The notes under the pieces are model-generated. The model did no database searches and was not told the DNA's origin. It saw nothing but the letters and a program-made list of their open reading frames with translations. This document shows, one piece after another, positions 7,485 to 15,320 of a DNA stretch of 46,112 nucleotides (the first letter of the stretch is position 1; every line of letters starts with the position of its first letter). The stretch is from a virus, in IMG/VR virus record IMGVR_UViG_3300025120_000111, positions 1 through 46,112 of that record, one strand, 5' to 3'. The position numbers and the translations under genes are program-made.

Positions 7485-8423
7485 TCAACTATCCTTCATT
7501 AATTGCGCCGCATACTGTTCTGCTGTTAGACCGAGCCGTTTGGCGAGTGCGGCTGCGGTTGGAGTTAACTTCACCTTTCGTGACTTTTTCGACGTACGAG
7601 ACGGCGGGGCAACCACGTTGCCCGCTTGAGGTTGTGGCGGTGCAGACTCCTCTGCGGTAACCTCAAACTTATTCGGAAACGCTTCCTTCATGGCAGCGTC
7701 TATTTCATTGTAGTACTGTTCGCTGTTTGGTTCAACACCTTTTGTAACAAGTTCTTCATGTACGCCGTACGCAAAGCCTGTCATTCGCTTATCTTCCATG
7801 AACCAAGTGTTCTTATCCGCCCAGTCTAAAGCACGTTGCGGAGGCTTCGCAGGTTCTGGCTGCGCTTCCTGTTTCGGTGCTTCCGTTGGAACAGGCTCGC
7901 TTCGTTTTGGAGGTACATAGTTACTTACGCGATATTGTTCGTTCTGTAATCTTGTAAGTTCTGACTGCGCCTCTAACAACTTATCAGGATCACCTGCTTC
8001 ATACGCTGTTTTGTAATTGACGTTAGCCTGTGCAATCTGAGCTTCAACCCTACCCTTGGCCTGATCGATCAATACAGTTTCATTATCTTCTAAAGATCTA
8101 CGAAGCTTTTCATTTTCGTCTTTGACCTGTTGGGCATACTTAACAGCTTCTTCCCGAAGCTGTAGTGCTTCTTCCCTAGCCTTCTCTTCGTCACGATATT
8201 TTTTCGTTAACTGATCAATACGTTTCTGAACGCCCGCGCTATACTTATCAATTTCGGTATTGGAGTTCTCTGCTTCAACTTCTTCTGTAGCTTCTGGTCT
8301 AGACTCTTCTACCTTCGTTTCGACTTCCTGTTTCTGTTCTACAGGAGCCTCTTCAATCTCAACCTCGATTTCAGTAGTCTCTTCTACTTCATTCTCTAGG
8401 TTCTCTGCAGTGTTCGTACTCAT
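7485..8423 (-). CDS. Capsid scaffolding protein
   Basis: 312 residues. Strongly acidic N-terminus (residues 1-55, Glu-rich), a long central coiled coil (about 58-165: KRIDQLTKKYRDEEKAREEALQ...), a Pro-rich linker, and a basic C-terminus (SKKSRKVKLTPTAAALAKRL) of the kind that binds the capsid shell. This layout and its place between portal and capsid genes is diagnostic of scaffolds even with no sequence match. Start overlaps the GroES stop (ATGA). Confidence 0.85.
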   Translation of the reverse strand: MSTNTAENLENEVEETTEIEVEIEEAPVEQKQEVETKVEESRPEATEEVEAENSNTEIDKYSAGVQKRIDQLTKKYRDEEKAREEALQLREEAVKYAQQVKDENEKLRRSLEDNETVLIDQAKGRVEAQIAQANVNYKTAYEAGDPDKLLEAQSELTRLQNEQYRVSNYVPPKRSEPVPTEAPKQEAQPEPAKPPQRALDWADKNTWFMEDKRMTGFAYGVHEELVTKGVEPNSEQYYNEIDAAMKEAFPNKFEVTAEESAPPQPQAGNVVAPPSRTSKKSRKVKLTPTAAALAKRLGLTAEQYAAQLMKDS

Positions 8424-8800
8424 GCTCTTGTATACCCCCTTGGATCGTCAACAACACCTTCTACAGTGTCATCATTTATAAGACGGAACTCTTTACCCTG
8501 AACTTTAAACCTAGTGCCTGAATAAGAACGAAAGATTACAAAATCTCCCTCTTTACACCAAGGTCCATTGGGAAAGCGCTCTTTATCGGAATACGCATCT
8601 GATCCTGATTTTATAACAAAACCAATAATAGACGCCGTAGACTCGTCTTTACGAAGGCCATCAGGCATGAATACTCCACCTTCTGTCTTCTCATCAATCT
8701 CTGGAAGTGCTATCAGAAGCCTATATCCCGTAGGTTCTGGTAGTTTTGCGTGAAGGTCATCTGCTACCTTCGTATTATCGACTTTGACTGTCGCAATCAT
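8420..8800 (-). CDS. groES: GroES-like (Cpn10) co-chaperonin
   Basis: 126 residues matching the Cpn10 fold along its length: 'LPEPTGYRLLIALPE' (first strand, residues 20-34), a mobile loop 'IDEKTEGGVFMPD' (35-47) like the GroEL-contacting loop of GroES, 'STASIIGFVIKSG', and the signature 'EGDFVIFRSYSGTRFKVQGKEFRLI' (84-108). It would cap the host GroEL chamber, as T4 gp31 does, to fold the capsid protein; no GroEL is encoded here. An extra ~18 N-terminal residues and an insert about 69-82 make it longer than bacterial GroES (~97). It overlaps the scaffold gene by ATGA and shares the head-assembly transcript. Confidence 0.88.
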   Translation of the reverse strand: MIATVKVDNTKVADDLHAKLPEPTGYRLLIALPEIDEKTEGGVFMPDGLRKDESTASIIGFVIKSGSDAYSDKERFPNGPWCKEGDFVIFRSYSGTRFKVQGKEFRLINDDTVEGVVDDPRGYTRA

Positions 8801-8873
8801 TTTACACCCGTTGCAGTGATCTGAAGGTTCACCGTTACCTTGCGCGGCCTATCCGCGAATATTACGAAGCACC

Positions 8874-9062
8874 TTATGCTTCAATAAATCTTTTCTCAAG
8901 TTCTTTTACATTATTTAGTGCAATATCTATACCTTCAAGCTTTCCTATGAGCCTGTTGTAATCTTCCATACTTTTTACACCGCCACCTGATACAAACTCT
9001 GTTATCTCTTCTTTATATTCATTTAGACGCCTTTCCAAAGCGTCAAATACACTAACTTCCAC
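8874..9062 (-). CDS. Small coiled-coil phage protein
   Basis: 62 residues, almost entirely helical with heptad-like spacing (FDALERRLNEYKEEITEFV, then a Gly-Gly-Gly turn, then MEDYNRLIGKLEGIDIALNNVKELEKRF). Two helices joined by a Gly loop suggest a helical hairpin. It starts inside the last codons of the portal gene (11-base overlap), so it is probably co-translated with the portal and acts in head assembly. No family recognised. Confidence 0.68.
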   Translation of the reverse strand: MEVSVFDALERRLNEYKEEITEFVSGGGVKSMEDYNRLIGKLEGIDIALNNVKELEKRFIEA

Positions 9063-11460
9063 CCTGATCTAACTCCTTCGCTATATCTAATCCTATCTTT
9101 GTTCCCTCGCGCTTATCTTTACGCTGCTCTTTGTCTAGCTCTGTAGCTATCTTAGTTCCAATCCTAGCGCCTTCTATCTTCTGTGTAGTTTGTAACTTAG
9201 CTGCTTCCAGTTCTAACTTGGCGAGGTCCATCTGCCTGTTGTGCTGAGACTCTTGCTCTTTTATAGCCAACTCACGCTGCTGCATCTGTACCACTGGATC
9301 TTGCTGCTGCTGCATCATTTTCTCTTGCTGTGCTTCCGCTTTGTCCTTTTGCAGTACCTTCTCAGCAGCATCTTTAGCCAACCTAGATAGCTCTAACTCT
9401 ACGTCTTCTGGCAATGTTTGATCTTCGTCTGGCATATCTACGCCAAGTTTCTTTTCTATCTCACGTCTATATTGGAATGCTACATGTTCTGTTATGTGTG
9501 CAGCCATAGACTGTTGTATAGCTGACGCAAACGGGGACTGCCCTATAATCTGCATAATCTTAGGATCTTGAGCCGCTGCCATATGCACAGCGATATGTGC
9601 TTCGTGGTCTTGATACTTAAATGCTTGGATCGGCTCTTGTTTGAGTATAGCCATATTTTCTGTAACAGGGTCTGTAGGTTTAATATCTTCAGGTAATTTG
9701 ACAATCTCTGCTGCGTTCTGCACCCCTAATACTTCTAGCATCTGCCTGTGCAGTTTCCCCATATCGTAAATCTGGGGGGATTGCTGGGCAAGCTGGATCG
9801 CCGCCTGATACTGCATCACACGTTGAGACATGGTTGCAGCGTTGGGGTCACTTACAGGTATAACGTCTACCCTTTTGTCAAAATCACTTTTGCGATTAAA
9901 GTCACCTTCTGTATCGTAGGAATACTCTGAGGGCATATAATCATGTATGATTTTGGCTAGTATTCTAAGCTCGTTCTTGAGAGACGCGTGTAGCCTCGCC
10001 TGTACACCAGAAAGAACTTTCATGGATCTTTCCATTAGAGCGAGTGTTGTGCCTACAGGAGCGTTAGGGTTCATGTCTCCGACCTGCATGTCGGCTACAG
10101 AACCTATCCTACGTCCTTCCTCTACAATATTTCCGAGTAGAGAGTAGAGTACGCTTGATGGCTCTTTATAAGGGATAAACGTAATTGAATCGCGTATAGC
10201 GCCACCCGGTACGTCCACATCCCTAAATTCACCCGGCATAAGTGGTGTATCATCACCCTTAATACGGAGGCCGCGAGCTTTAAGACCCGCAGGTAGATTA
10301 GATAGCGTACCCGCGTCAATAAGCTGACGGAGTATCGAAGTTGCAGACTTAGCCAACCCACCCATGAGGTGAATAAGCCCTGTGCCGTAGAAGCCAAGAC
10401 CCGGTAGGTATCGGTAATGAACGAAATGCATACGTTTTCTTTTCTTCTCATCTTCTTCGTACCAATTCCTTCTTATCGCTAATATTGTGGAGGAGGACTT
10501 ATCTACAGTAACTACGTAGGGACGCGCAATACCGTCAGGGTCTTCAAACTCTTCTGGCATATTCATGTCAACATGCATCTCCAGAATGGTGTGACGATCA
10601 TCATCCTCGATAACCGCTTCTTCACCATCTAACTCATCGTACTTCTCCTGCACATCAGAGTAGTCTGGGGTGGGTTCGGGTAACTCACCCTCTTTGTAAA
10701 ACCCATTTACCTGTAACTGTAAAACCTCGTTTGCTGTCTTTTTCATCACATGCGTATATCTTGGGCATGTATTGAGGTCTGACGCCCCATATGACGCTAC
10801 AAAGTCCTCTGAAGGTACAAACATAGCGCATGGGCGCTCCATCAACGGGTCGTAATATACTTTTTTAAACGCAGAACCCGCGATAGGGAGCTTAAACAGC
10901 ATTTGCTCTGTTTCATCTCTGTACTCAGACATCTCTTCGGTTAACAGGTAATTCATTTCGTTTTGTACGCGACTTGCCTGATCAGTCTTAGCTGGGTCTT
11001 GCTTGCCTACAATCTTCGTACGTACAGGACCAGACGCGGGGAATATCTCACCCATAGCCTGTGCCTGAAACCTTACCACAGCCTCTGTGAGTAGTGGGTG
11101 AAACACACCAGATGCTCCTGCCCACGGCTGTTGACGGTCCTCTATCTTCATCCCTAATAGGTCAAGACCCTTGACGTATGCTCTAGCCCAATCAGAACGA
11201 GACTCACGGTCTGCCTGAAAGTCTGCTAGTAAGTCAGACGCCATAATCTTTAACTCGTCATCATCTATAAACTCAGCGAGGTTAGCGTCATGCCCCGGTC
11301 CCACTAGGCTGTCGGTAATGCCCCCTTCAAAGTCTATGACCATCCCACCGTCTTCTGTTTCTATGGAAACAGCCTCTGGGTTAACAATCTCAATCTCAAG
11401 TTCTTCAGAGCCTTCTTGACCTTCTATTTCAAAGGGAGTCATCTGTTTCTCGACTGCCAT
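9052..11460 (-). CDS. Portal protein
   Basis: 802 residues, long for a portal, in the size range of P22-type portals. Supporting patterns: 'SRSDWARAYVKGLDLLGMK' and 'GASGVFHPLLTEAVVRFQAQAMGEIFP' near the N-terminus, 'PIAGSAFKKVYYDPL', 'RYLPGLGFYGTGLIHLMGGLAKSATSILRQLIDAGTLSN' in the stem region, and 'APVGTTLALMERSMKVLSGVQARLHASL'. The last ~170 residues are a Gln/Lys-rich coiled coil like the barrel of P22 gp1. Forms the dodecameric DNA channel at one capsid vertex. Lies directly after the large terminase, as expected. Confidence 0.93.
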   Translation of the reverse strand: MAVEKQMTPFEIEGQEGSEELEIEIVNPEAVSIETEDGGMVIDFEGGITDSLVGPGHDANLAEFIDDDELKIMASDLLADFQADRESRSDWARAYVKGLDLLGMKIEDRQQPWAGASGVFHPLLTEAVVRFQAQAMGEIFPASGPVRTKIVGKQDPAKTDQASRVQNEMNYLLTEEMSEYRDETEQMLFKLPIAGSAFKKVYYDPLMERPCAMFVPSEDFVASYGASDLNTCPRYTHVMKKTANEVLQLQVNGFYKEGELPEPTPDYSDVQEKYDELDGEEAVIEDDDRHTILEMHVDMNMPEEFEDPDGIARPYVVTVDKSSSTILAIRRNWYEEDEKKRKRMHFVHYRYLPGLGFYGTGLIHLMGGLAKSATSILRQLIDAGTLSNLPAGLKARGLRIKGDDTPLMPGEFRDVDVPGGAIRDSITFIPYKEPSSVLYSLLGNIVEEGRRIGSVADMQVGDMNPNAPVGTTLALMERSMKVLSGVQARLHASLKNELRILAKIIHDYMPSEYSYDTEGDFNRKSDFDKRVDVIPVSDPNAATMSQRVMQYQAAIQLAQQSPQIYDMGKLHRQMLEVLGVQNAAEIVKLPEDIKPTDPVTENMAILKQEPIQAFKYQDHEAHIAVHMAAAQDPKIMQIIGQSPFASAIQQSMAAHITEHVAFQYRREIEKKLGVDMPDEDQTLPEDVELELSRLAKDAAEKVLQKDKAEAQQEKMMQQQQDPVVQMQQRELAIKEQESQHNRQMDLAKLELEAAKLQTTQKIEGARIGTKIATELDKEQRKDKREGTKIGLDIAKELDQGGS

Positions 11461-11527
11461 TTTATGTCCTCACAATGCAAAGTTATACAAACTATAGCAG
11501 ATCATACTGCCACTCGTCCAGTAAAGT

Positions 11528-11564
11528 GTGGACGCCGTCATCGGGTGGGAGGAACAGCGTCCAC
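11528..11564 (-). other. Hairpin between large terminase and portal genes
   Basis: The 143-base gap between terL and portal has an 8-bp perfect inverted repeat, GTGGACGC / GCGTCCAC (11528-11535 and 11557-11564), with a 21-base loop. A second small repeat, ATGGG/CCCAT, lies at about 11573-11589. No T tract follows, so neither looks like a true terminator. They may tune transcript stability or read-through between packaging and head genes. Confidence 0.4.
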
Positions 11565-11603
11565 GTAGGGGATGGGAAAAACCCCCATGCGCGTACTATA
11601 CTA

Positions 11604-13157
11604 CTAATAATACTCACGTCTATGATGATATTGCGGCTCATCATCCCATTCATCCGTTGGTAGGCGTATAAACCCGCCCTGACGAAACCGCAATAACGCC
11701 ATAACAGTACTATCTACAAGGTCATCATTCGACATAAACGGGAACCCCGCCACTTCTTCTACTAGTTCTTCTGCCCAACGGGTGGATGGAACCCATGCCA
11801 TACCCGATGCTATGATATCAGCTACAGAATTGAGCCGTGCCATCTTATCTCCAGTACCCCTGTGGGGGGTGTACTCTTGTACAGGTATGCCCATACGCCT
11901 CATTTCTTGGTAAATCGCCACTCCAGAGGACTTTTTCTCCACAATAAACGCGTCTGGCTCCCATTTATGGTACTCATCCATTGATAATTGCTTTAGTTCG
12001 GGAAATTCTAGCCGTTTTTTGATAGAATCAAGCAAAATCAGGTGGTGTGCGCCCTCTTCTTCGTTAAGAAACACGCCCCAAGTGGTCAAAGCGGTATAAT
12101 CTGCGCGATTGTGCTTCTCTGCTGCCGCATCTAACGACATAATTAGGTATTCTACGGGCGGTGGATCATCGTGAGGCCAAATTCCCCACCATTCTCGCTT
12201 AATTATAGACGCTTCTTCGGCTGTAGGCTGCTGTTGGTACTGCGAGTTCCACTGGAACGCGGGCATTGACGCTTTTGTACGCTCCAAAGCTGCCAAATCG
12301 AAGAACTCAGGCCATAGAGGTTTGACTGTACCGTCATCAGAGTCCAAAAGTGCGGGAAATTCCACTATTTCGTACTGATCAGACAACTCATTCTTCACCA
12401 TATCGTTGGTTACACGCCCCGTGAGGTCATCCATGTGCCAACGTGTCTGTACAATCGCCACTCTGCCCCCCGGCATTAGTCGAGTACGCGCTCCAAATGT
12501 GAACCATTCGTAGGCTTTGTCAAACACTGCGAAGTTTCCGTTAATAACATCCTGCTCAGAGTGAGGATCATCAACAAGCAGAAGATCAGCGCCCCTCCCA
12601 GCAAGAGCAGATCCGATACCACACGCAAAATATTCACCTCCGAAATTTGTATTCCACCTACCAGCCGATTTACTGTCAACTGCCAAGGAGACATCTGGAA
12701 AGATTTCCCTATACCCGTCTGTCGCTATCAAGTTACGAACCTTACGTCCAAAGTCCACAGCGAGATCTGTTGTGTGGGAGACCATCATAACCTTCTTGTT
12801 TGGGTTACGCCCCAAGAACCATGCGGGATAGAAGATACTCACAAGCTGCGACTTACCGTGGCGGGGTGGGATGTTAACACATACCCTGTCTTTTGACCCA
12901 TCCTCCAGTGCCATAAGTTCATCCGCTAGGATGCGGTGGTGTCTGCCAACCTTATAATCTGGCTGCATACGTTTACAAAATTCTATTAGATCGTCCTTAG
13001 AGGCCGTGTTCGACTTCCGCGCAGACAACTCCTCAACTATCCGATCTATCTCTTTAAGTTCTTCGGGTGCAAACTGGTCCAGATTGTCCAGCATATGTTG
13101 TATCTCTTCTGGAGAGAAGTCTACGTCTGTTGCAATTTCTGCTAGATTACTCGTCAT
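11604..13157 (-). CDS. terL: Terminase large subunit
   Basis: 517 residues. ATPase: Walker A PPRHGKS (97-103), Walker B LLLVDDP (192-198) and a motif III-like 'AIVQTRWHMDDL' region (234-245). Nuclease (RNase H-like): Asp343 in 'MSLDAAAEKHNRADYTA', Glu407 in 'FIVEKKSSG', and the DD-x2-D group at 478-482 (NDDLVDS). It cleaves and pumps phage DNA into the prohead through the portal. It overlaps the small subunit gene by 11 bases. Confidence 0.95.
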   Translation of the reverse strand: MTSNLAEIATDVDFSPEEIQHMLDNLDQFAPEELKEIDRIVEELSARKSNTASKDDLIEFCKRMQPDYKVGRHHRILADELMALEDGSKDRVCVNIPPRHGKSQLVSIFYPAWFLGRNPNKKVMMVSHTTDLAVDFGRKVRNLIATDGYREIFPDVSLAVDSKSAGRWNTNFGGEYFACGIGSALAGRGADLLLVDDPHSEQDVINGNFAVFDKAYEWFTFGARTRLMPGGRVAIVQTRWHMDDLTGRVTNDMVKNELSDQYEIVEFPALLDSDDGTVKPLWPEFFDLAALERTKASMPAFQWNSQYQQQPTAEEASIIKREWWGIWPHDDPPPVEYLIMSLDAAAEKHNRADYTALTTWGVFLNEEEGAHHLILLDSIKKRLEFPELKQLSMDEYHKWEPDAFIVEKKSSGVAIYQEMRRMGIPVQEYTPHRGTGDKMARLNSVADIIASGMAWVPSTRWAEELVEEVAGFPFMSNDDLVDSTVMALLRFRQGGFIRLPTDEWDDEPQYHHRREYY

Positions 13158-13734
13158 CTTTCAGACCAAACTCTTTGTCTAAGTCTATGGCGTTCGTGTC
13201 TACAACCACTGCATCTTCTATAGGTTCTACAAGTCTTGCTAGTTTGGACCTTAGTTTGTCCTTTAAATCATCTGTAGACTGGTGTGTGATTGTCACCTCA
13301 GTGCGCTCTGCGAACAAACCCACATCTGCGATCTTACCTAACAACTCCAAAGCACGGAGTCTAACCTTCGCATCTTCGTTCTCTGTCTCTTCTACGAGCT
13401 TGTTTGTCACTAGGTATCGTACTTGAGCCGCGCTTTGAACTACAGAATGACCAAAATCTTTTAGAATCTTATCTGTAAGTAACAGTGTGGCGGGGGTGAG
13501 GGTGGAGGTACGGGTGGGGGTGGCCTTCTTGGATGTCTTAACTGGATCAGCGGCGTAAGCCATTGCCAACTTTGCGGAGACATCTTTGTCTTCACTGGAT
13601 ACAGACACGTCTAACCCATGCTCCGATAGAAGCTCTATAGTTTTAGAAGCGGCTGACGTGCGCTCTACTAAGTCCTTACCCTTCATGGGTGGGGGTATCG
13701 GTATACCACCTTCGGGTTCGATATGAATACTCAT
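13147..13734 (-). CDS. Putative terminase small subunit
   Basis: 195 residues, first gene of the minus-strand morphogenesis operon and directly upstream of terL, with overlapping ends. Residues 1-75 are low complexity; 80-145 are helical (LLLTDKILKDFGHSVVQSAAQVRYLVTNKLVEETENEDAKVRLRALELLGKIADVGLF), the type of helical oligomerisation domain seen in small terminases; the end is acidic. No clear N-terminal HTH is visible, so the call rests mainly on position and size. Confidence 0.7.
   Translation of the reverse strand: MSIHIEPEGGIPIPPPMKGKDLVERTSAASKTIELLSEHGLDVSVSSEDKDVSAKLAMAYAADPVKTSKKATPTRTSTLTPATLLLTDKILKDFGHSVVQSAAQVRYLVTNKLVEETENEDAKVRLRALELLGKIADVGLFAERTEVTITHQSTDDLKDKLRSKLARLVEPIEDAVVVDTNAIDLDKEFGLKDDE
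13492..13520 (+). repeat. G-run cluster (potential G-quadruplex) inside terS
   Basis: Plus-strand order: G5, TGA, G3, a 9-base spacer containing GG pairs, G3, T, G5. It ends with the 10-mer GGGTGGGGGT at 13512-13521, which recurs at 13687-13696 and 13866-13875. In the protein these bases encode Pro/Thr-rich linker codons, so composition may be partly protein-driven. Confidence 0.5.
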
Positions 13735-13851
13735 AGGCGTACATTAGTACATATAAGGGACAAAATAAAGGGGGTCGCGTGTTTTCAGTAATTTTGAAAA
13801 ATATTTGAGTGAAATCATATTATATATTAGTCAATGGCTAGTGCGTATCAA

Positions 13852-13874
13852 GGGGGGTGGGGGACGGGTGGGGG
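13852..13874 (+). repeat. G-quadruplex-type G-run in the divergent intergenic region
   Basis: G6-T-G5-AC-G3-T-G5 on the plus strand, noncoding, 118 bases upstream of the terS start and 37 bases upstream of the early -35 box. It contains the 10-mer GGGTGGGGGT (13866-13875) also present twice inside terS. The surroundings are AT-rich, so the run stands out. Candidate packaging-site or regulatory element. Confidence 0.55.
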
Positions 13875-13910
13875 TCACGATATGTTATATACAGACACGT
13901 CTACATACAT

Positions 13911-13938
13911 TTGACTGGTTATCGGAATCCGTTATAAT
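13911..13938 (+). promoter_or_regulatory. Strong sigma70-type early promoter
   Basis: TTGACT at 13911-13916 and a perfect TATAAT at 13933-13938 with a 16-base spacer. The spacer holds GTTATCGG, one half of the 18-bp palindrome, and a full palindrome lies 32 bases downstream (13970-13987), as an operator would. AGACACGT sits 10 bases upstream of the -35 box. It would drive the single gene 14014-14661. Confidence 0.82.
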
Positions 13939-13969
13939 GGATAGCATAGCAAGGCAACGGACTGGCCTT

Positions 13970-13987
13970 GTTATCGACCTTGATAAC
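13970..13987. promoter_or_regulatory. Palindromic operator-like site 1
   Basis: GTTATCGA-CC-TTGATAAC: one mismatch from the consensus GTTATCGA-NN-TCGATAAC. It lies between the strong early promoter and the start of gene 14014, in the expected untranslated leader, where a bound protein could block transcription. Confidence 0.65.
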
Positions 13988-14013
13988 AGTCCATAGTCAT
14001 AAAGGAATGAACA

Positions 14014-14661
14014 ATGACTGATTTAAAAACCATACTAAAACCACTAACTAAAACTGAGGGCGAAACTTTGGACACTGCAATTATTAGCGCGGTAAAAAAG
14101 GTATTATCCGTTGACGCGGCAAAGATAGCCAATGGAGAAATGAAAGCCTTATTTGAAAAACGTTTCAAAAGCCGTCTCAACTCCAATAGAAAATGGGAAC
14201 AATATTTCCTTAATTCACCATCTAAGAATTGTCTGGATAGTATTCACGTTGATGTTTATAATTGGGGACGCGATATGTTTTGTGAAAAGCTATCACCCGA
14301 TTATGATGCCATTCGTGAATATTGTGACAATGGTGATATAAAAGGAACGGCTAAAGCAACGTTCACTTGGTTAGATAAAAAAGAAACATACGCAAACGGT
14401 AAACTAACATTTACTGAACGCGATATTACCAAGCAGGCTTGGCAGTCACTTTGCAATACTGAATTTAGTAAGTACGGTAAAGAGATTATCACTGGCAAAA
14501 AATCTGCAACTGTCACTAAGACTGGCAAAGAAAAGTTTGAAGCAAAACTTTCAAGTGTCTTTCGTTCAGTAAATGACGAAGCTTTTGAGGGGAACGCGGT
14601 CGAATGTAACGCGCTTCTTAATCGCTTCCGTTCATTGGGCTTCAAGTTCAAGAGCGAGTAA
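14014..14661 (+). CDS. Unrecognised early protein, single-gene transcription unit
   Basis: 215 residues, AAAGGA before the ATG. Basic N-terminal third (KKVLSVDAAKIANGEMKALFEKRFKSRL), a middle with aromatic and acidic residues, and a basic end (LLNRFRSLGFKFKSE). No motif I recognise. It stands alone between a near-consensus promoter and a strong terminator, a layout typical of a first-expressed phage product such as a host-takeover protein or regulator. Its codons are more AT-rich than those of the flanking genes, hinting at separate acquisition. Confidence 0.8.
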   Translation: MTDLKTILKPLTKTEGETLDTAIISAVKKVLSVDAAKIANGEMKALFEKRFKSRLNSNRKWEQYFLNSPSKNCLDSIHVDVYNWGRDMFCEKLSPDYDAIREYCDNGDIKGTAKATFTWLDKKETYANGKLTFTERDITKQAWQSLCNTEFSKYGKEIITGKKSATVTKTGKEKFEAKLSSVFRSVNDEAFEGNAVECNALLNRFRSLGFKFKSE

Positions 14662-14668
14662 TACCTTC

Positions 14669-14695
14669 GGGGAGCTTCGGCTCCCCATTTTTTTT
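14669..14695 (+). terminator. Rho-independent terminator of gene 14014-14661
   Basis: Perfect 7-bp stem GGGGAGC / GCTCCCC around a TTCG tetraloop, followed by A and eight T. It begins 8 bases past the stop codon and closes the single-gene early unit. Confidence 0.93.
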
Positions 14696-14703
14696 GTGCC
14701 TAT

Positions 14704-14731
14704 TATACCAGTTATCGTTTTAGCAGTACGC
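14704..14731 (+). repeat. 28-bp direct repeat, copy 1
   Basis: Exact 28-base match to 14845-14872, beginning TATACCAGTTATCG and ending AGCAGTACGC. The internal GTTATCG is a half-site of the 18-bp palindrome. It lies just after the early terminator in noncoding DNA. Confidence 0.8.
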
Positions 14732-14804
14732 GTCTATGTATGACGTTGTAAAAGGCTAGCGCTGCTGCTGCACTTTCACTAAAGTTACCCATACATGTCT
14801 ACAT

Positions 14805-14822
14805 GTTATCGAGTACGATAAC
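14805..14822. promoter_or_regulatory. Palindromic operator-like site 2
   Basis: GTTATCGA-GT-ACGATAAC, one mismatch from consensus, in noncoding DNA between the two 28-bp direct repeats. ACATGTCT, the complement of the AGACATGT motif found upstream of the early promoters, is 4 bases away at 14793-14800. Confidence 0.6.
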
Positions 14823-14844
14823 ACCCCGGTTATATTAGTTATGC

Positions 14845-14872
14845 TATACCAGTTATCGTTTTAGCAGTACGC
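14845..14872 (+). repeat. 28-bp direct repeat, copy 2
   Basis: Second exact copy, 141 bases after the first. A 15-base part (TGCTATACCAGTTAT, 14842-14856) occurs again at 22084-22098 just after another palindrome copy. It directly precedes the first TGTAACC iteron. Confidence 0.8.
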
Positions 14873-14876
14873 ATAA

Positions 14877-15148
14877 TGTAACCACTATTGTAACCAAGAA
14901 CCCCCCTAATGTAACCACCGCGTAACTTGTAAGTGTATGTTATTATTATATTGTTACTTTGTTACCTATTTTTAATATATAGAGTACCATGAGACCTCTT
15001 TCGTCCGTGATCAGGCGATTACGCCTCAATTTAGATCTCTGAAATTACCCCCCATCTATCCCCTAAAAAACGGTTACAAAGTAACATTGTTTTATTATCA
15101 ATGACTTACATCAATCTCGGCGGTTACAATGTAGGTTACGTGGTTACA
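14877..15148. other. Candidate replication origin: inverted iterons around an AT-rich core
   Basis: Part of a ~600-base noncoding stretch (14662-15257). TGTAACC occurs at 14877, 14889 and 14910. Its complement GGTTACA occurs at 15072, 15122 and 15142, with GGTTAC also at 15134. Between them lies an AT-rich tract (about 14936-14982, TTATTATTATATTG ... TTTTTAATATAT). Opposed iterons flanking an easily melted core is a classic origin layout, and the site heads the replication arm. No initiator protein is identified, and the iterons could instead be regulator sites. Confidence 0.45.
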
Positions 15149-15187
15149 TTACACGTATTGATACGTATAGACATGTATTCATATCGC

Positions 15188-15216
15188 TTGACACAAGACA
15201 TCACGTATGGTATAGT
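15188..15216 (+). promoter_or_regulatory. Strong sigma70-type promoter of the early operon
   Basis: Consensus TTGACA at 15188-15193, 17-base spacer, TATAGT at 15211-15216. AGACATGT lies 11 bases upstream of the -35 (15169-15176), and CGTATTGATACG just before that. A palindrome copy is 66 bases downstream of the -10. It would drive the genes from 15258 onward. Confidence 0.82.
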
Positions 15217-15257
15217 CATTACCTAATCAGAAATTTTTCAACAAAAGGAACAAACAA

Positions 15258-15320
15258 ATGAACACACACAAATCACACAGCGTTATCGAGGTCGATAACA
15301 GAATGGAGGTCACACCATGA
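15258..15320 (+). CDS. 20-residue leader-type reading frame
   Basis: AAAGGA precedes ATG; the frame reads MNTHKSHSVIEVDNRMEVTP and its TGA overlaps the ATG of the zinc-ribbon gene. The palindrome (15282-15299) is inside, read as Val-Ile-Glu-Val-Asp-Asn. It is the first open frame after the promoter. It may be a leader peptide coupling translation to the next gene; real expression is unproven. Confidence 0.4.
   Translation: MNTHKSHSVIEVDNRMEVTP
15282..15299. promoter_or_regulatory. Palindromic operator-like site 3 (perfect)
   Basis: GTTATCGA-GG-TCGATAAC, a perfect copy, 66 bases downstream of the -10 box at 15211. It falls in codon phase 0 of the 20-residue frame. Confidence 0.7.

Noticed and set aside
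13790-13845. Minus-strand promoter for the morphogenesis operon
   Set aside because: TTGACT and TATAAT occur but only about five bases apart, so spacing does not fit a sigma70 promoter.
13805-13996. 63-residue plus-strand frame ending VIDLDNSP
   Set aside because: It spans the G-run and the promoter, and its internal ATG overlaps the -10 box, so it would not be on the transcript.
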